64,000 nucleotides of DNA, taken from Oceanibaculum nanhaiense. GTDB lineage: Bacteria; Pseudomonadota; Alphaproteobacteria; Oceanibaculales; Oceanibaculaceae. The notes beneath the pieces were generated by a model. It had not been told where the DNA came from. It saw only the letters and a list, made by a program, of their open reading frames with translations, and ran no database searches. Of the stretch, positions 61,709-64,000 are shown one piece after another; within the stretch, counting starts at the first letter, position 1; each line of letters opens with the position of its first letter. The translations under genes and the position numbers were made by a program. The stretch spans positions 1 through 64,000 of the forward strand of contig NZ_MPOB01000001.1 of assembly GCF_002148795.1 (NCBI RefSeq). Reading direction: 5' to 3'.

Positions 61709-63577
61709 ATGCGACCGACGCTCGCCCGCTTCCTTCTCCTGCTGCTGCCCGTTCTGCCGCTGGCGCTGCCCGCCCTGACGTTACCTGCCGCCGCGCAGGA
61801 GGTGACGACAAGCCACGCGATCATCCTGCATGGCGAACCCAAATATCCGGCGGATTTCCGGCATTTCGACTATGCGAACCCGGACGCCCCGAAGGGCGGC
61901 GAGGTCATCCTGGCCGCCATCGGCACCTTCGACAGCCTGAACCCCTTCATCCTGCGCGGCGTTTCCGCCGCCGGCCTCAGCCTCGCCTTCGATACGCTGC
62001 TGACCGGCAGCTATGACGAGGCCTTCACCGAATACGGGCTGCTGGCCGAGAGCATCGAAGTGCCGGCCGACCGCAAATGGGTTGCCTTCACGCTGCGCCC
62101 CGAGGCCCGCTTCCATGACGGCAAGCCGGTCACGGCGGCGGATGTGGTCTGGACCTTCGACACGCTGAAAGCCAAGGGCGCCCCGTTCTACCGCGCCTAT
62201 TACGCCGATGTGCAGAAGGCCGAGGCGCTGGGACCGCACAAGGTGAAATTCAGCTTCGGCGACACGGTAAACATGGAACTGCCGCTGATCATCGGGCAGA
62301 TGCCGGTGCTGCCGATGCATTATTTCACCGACCCGGAAAACCCGAGGGAATTCGAGCGCACGACGCTGGAGCCGATCCCCGGCAGCGGCCCCTACAAGGT
62401 GGCCAGCTTCGAGCCCGGCCGCGCCATCACCTACGAGCGGGTGGCGGACTACTGGGGCAAGGATCTGGGGGTCAACAAGGGCCGCCATAATTACGACAGC
62501 ATCCGCTTCGACTACTACCGCGACGCCACCGTCGCCATCGAGGCCTTCAAGGCCGGCGCCTATGATTTCCGCCAGGAGAACAGCGCCAAGGAATGGGCGA
62601 CCGCCTATGATTTCCCTGCCCAGCGCCAGGGGCTGGTGGTGCAGCGGGAAATCCCCCATGAGCTGCCGACCGGCATGCAGGGCTTCGCGATGAACACCCG
62701 CCGGGCGATCTTCAGCGACCCCCGCGTGCGCCAGGCGATGAATTATGCCTTTGATTTCGAATGGTCGAACAAGGCGCTGTTCCACGGCGCCTACAGCCGC
62801 ACCGAGAGTTATTTCTCCAATTCCGAGCTGGCCTCGCGCGGCCTGCCGGAGGGCGAGGAGCTGAAAATCCTGGAAGGCTTCCGCGGCCAAATTCCCGACC
62901 AGGTATTCACCACCGAATACAAGGCGCCGGTCACCGACGGCTCGGGCAACAACCGCGCCAATCTGAGGAAGGCGCTGGGCCTGCTGCAGGAGGCCGGCTG
63001 GCAGGTCAAGGACGGCAAGCTGGTGAACGCGGCCGGTCAGCCCTTCGCCTTCGAGATATTGCTGAGCAGCCCGGCCTTCGAGCGCATCGCCCTGCCCTAT
63101 GCCAAGAATCTGGAACGGCTGGGCATCGAGGCCAGCGTGCGCACGGTGGACACCGCGCAGTACCAGAACCGCACCGACAATTTCGACTTCGACATGACCG
63201 TGGAAGGCTGGGGCCAGTCGCTGTCACCGGGCAACGAGCAACGCGATTTCTGGGGCTCCAGCCGGCGCGACGAACCGGGCAGCCGCAACACCGCGGGCAT
63301 TGCCGACCCGGTGATCGACCAGCTGATCGACCTGGTAATCCAGGCGCCCGACCGCGAGAGCCTGATCGCCCGCACCCGTGCGCTGGACCGGGTGCTGCTG
63401 TGGGGCCATTACGTGGTGCCGCACTGGCATATCCGGGCCTTCCGCACGGTCTATTGGGATAAGTTCGCGCAGCCTGAGATCGCACCGAAATACGCGCTGG
63501 GCTTCCTCGATCTGTGGTGGATCGACCCGGCAAAGGCGGAGGTGGTGAACGCCTCCCGCCGCCGCAGCAGCAACTAG
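61709..63577 (+). CDS. yejA: Oligopeptide ABC transporter substrate-binding protein (YejA type)
   Basis: 622-residue periplasmic solute-binding protein of ABC family 5. The signal peptide (about 1-29) ends in PAAAQE. HAIILHGEPKYPADFRHFDYANPDAPKGGEV near the N-terminus and LRPEARFHDGKPVTAADVVWTFD are YejA-type signatures. The C-terminal HWHIRAFRTVYWDKF is typical too. It captures peptides for the YejBEF permease. The permease gene follows after 17 bases. Confidence 0.95.
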   Translation: MRPTLARFLLLLLPVLPLALPALTLPAAAQEVTTSHAIILHGEPKYPADFRHFDYANPDAPKGGEVILAAIGTFDSLNPFILRGVSAAGLSLAFDTLLTGSYDEAFTEYGLLAESIEVPADRKWVAFTLRPEARFHDGKPVTAADVVWTFDTLKAKGAPFYRAYYADVQKAEALGPHKVKFSFGDTVNMELPLIIGQMPVLPMHYFTDPENPREFERTTLEPIPGSGPYKVASFEPGRAITYERVADYWGKDLGVNKGRHNYDSIRFDYYRDATVAIEAFKAGAYDFRQENSAKEWATAYDFPAQRQGLVVQREIPHELPTGMQGFAMNTRRAIFSDPRVRQAMNYAFDFEWSNKALFHGAYSRTESYFSNSELASRGLPEGEELKILEGFRGQIPDQVFTTEYKAPVTDGSGNNRANLRKALGLLQEAGWQVKDGKLVNAAGQPFAFEILLSSPAFERIALPYAKNLERLGIEASVRTVDTAQYQNRTDNFDFDMTVEGWGQSLSPGNEQRDFWGSSRRDEPGSRNTAGIADPVIDQLIDLVIQAPDRESLIARTRALDRVLLWGHYVVPHWHIRAFRTVYWDKFAQPEIAPKYALGFLDLWWIDPAKAEVVNASRRRSSN

Positions 63578-63594
63578 CCGGCCCGGTAACGCCC

Positions 63595-64000
63595 GTGCTG
63601 GCCTATATCGTCCGACGCCTGCTGCTGATGATCCCGACGCTGTTCGGGATCATGGTGCTGAATTTCGTCATCGTGCAGGCCGCCCCCGGCGGCCCGGTCG
63701 AACGCATGATCGCGGAAATCCGGGGTACCGCCGTCGATGCCACGGCGCGCATCACCGGTGGCGGCGGCGAGCAGACGCAAGCGACCGACAGCCAGTCCAG
63801 ACGGGACAGCGGCGGCGAAAGCGCCAGCCAGTATCGCGGCGCGCGCGGCCTGCCACCGGAACTGATCCAGGATCTGGAGCGCCAGTTCGGCTTCGACAAG
63901 CCGCCGCTGGAACGCTTCGTGCTGATGATCGGCAATTACCTCACCTTCGATTTCGGCGAGAGTTTCTTCCGCAACCAGCGGGTCGTCGATCTGGTGCTGG
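63595..64000 (+). CDS. yejB: Oligopeptide ABC transporter permease YejB (5-prime part)
   Basis: Partial: 135 residues from a GTG at 63595 to the window end, with no stop. LAYIVRRLLLMIPTLFGIMVLNFVIVQAAPGGPVE is the first membrane helix and the usual ABC permease N-terminus. A Ser/Gly/Gln-rich insert of the sort found in YejB follows, then YRGARGLPPELIQDLERQFGFDKPPLERF. It is the inner-membrane partner of yejA. The remaining two thirds lie outside the window. Confidence 0.93.
   Translation, partial: MLAYIVRRLLLMIPTLFGIMVLNFVIVQAAPGGPVERMIAEIRGTAVDATARITGGGGEQTQATDSQSRRDSGGESASQYRGARGLPPELIQDLERQFGFDKPPLERFVLMIGNYLTFDFGESFFRNQRVVDLVL

Noticed and set aside
63700-63840. Ser/Gly/Gln-rich insert in the YejB N-terminal region as a possible anomaly
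   Set aside because: E. coli-type YejB proteins carry a comparable low-complexity insert at this position.
1-64000. CRISPR array, prophage, integrated element or toxin-antitoxin pair
   Set aside because: I found no regular repeat-spacer pattern, integrase, transposase, phage structural gene or recognisable toxin; gene composition is even throughout.

Overview
The window is GC-rich, chromosomal and densely coded on both strands. It contains no insertion sequence, integrase, phage gene, CRISPR array, tRNA or rRNA that I can see. Gene content and order point to an alphaproteobacterium, probably a Rhodospirillales-type lineage. Evidence for this includes a class I lysyl-tRNA synthetase, a double-length dCTP deaminase, DUF4170, DUF1488 and TIGR02302 proteins, the order argH-small lipoprotein-lysA-TIGR02302, a methylsuccinyl-CoA dehydrogenase (ethylmalonyl-CoA pathway), a membrane-anchored cytochrome c next to kdsB/pheA, and an rpmH-rnpA-yidD-yidC-engB-argB run.

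Layout. 0-5.5 kb: an M23 endopeptidase, a GST, a protein of unknown function, a DUF4170 protein, then an AT-rich spacer and four small genes ending in a DUF1488 protein. 5.5-9.7 kb: UbiD-family decarboxylase, GNAT acetyltransferase, LysE/RhtB exporter and PmbA. 9.6-15 kb: a minus-strand exopolysaccharide export operon (Wza, Wzc-type tyrosine kinase, PPP-family phosphatase), divergent across an AT-rich 447-base regulatory region from a protein that looks like a degenerate GGDEF-EAL protein. 15-19.8 kb: a sugar-acid type catabolic locus (IlvD/Edd dehydratase, MFS transporter, quinone-oxidoreductase-like enzyme) with a divergent GntR/FCD regulator. 19.8-24.3 kb: glpD-glpK followed immediately by a Tat-exported multicopper oxidase. 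24.4-30.6 kb: argH, a 50-residue lipoprotein, lysA and TIGR02302, with a divergent TlpA-like thioredoxin.

30.6-37 kb: methylsuccinyl-CoA dehydrogenase, a Hig1-type membrane protein, cobalamin adenosyltransferase, EtfB, EtfA and 3-hydroxybutyryl-CoA dehydrogenase, all on the minus strand. This is a plausible ethylmalonyl-CoA pathway and electron-transfer module, flanked by an NDUFAF5-like methyltransferase. 37-46.3 kb: AEC transporter, DinG-type helicase, trans-aconitate methyltransferase, an orphan histidine kinase, a flavin disulfide oxidoreductase coupled to a TVP38/TMEM64 membrane protein, and a DUF547 protein. 46.4-51.6 kb: lysyl-tRNA synthetase, dnaX, ybaB and dCTP deaminase. 51.8-56.4 kb: the rpmH-to-argB run. 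56.4-64 kb: the SRP RNA gene (minus strand), a 2H phosphoesterase, nudC, a two-hairpin palindromic repeat, pheA-kdsB, cytochrome c, a HisN-type phosphatase and the start of a yej oligopeptide transporter (yejB is cut by the window end).

Most of the window is housekeeping. The part most likely to hold undescribed biology is 9.65-15 kb: a Wzc-type kinase without a C-terminal tyrosine cluster is coupled to a PPP-family phosphatase, and it faces an apparently catalytically dead c-di-GMP-type protein across a palindrome-rich regulatory region.
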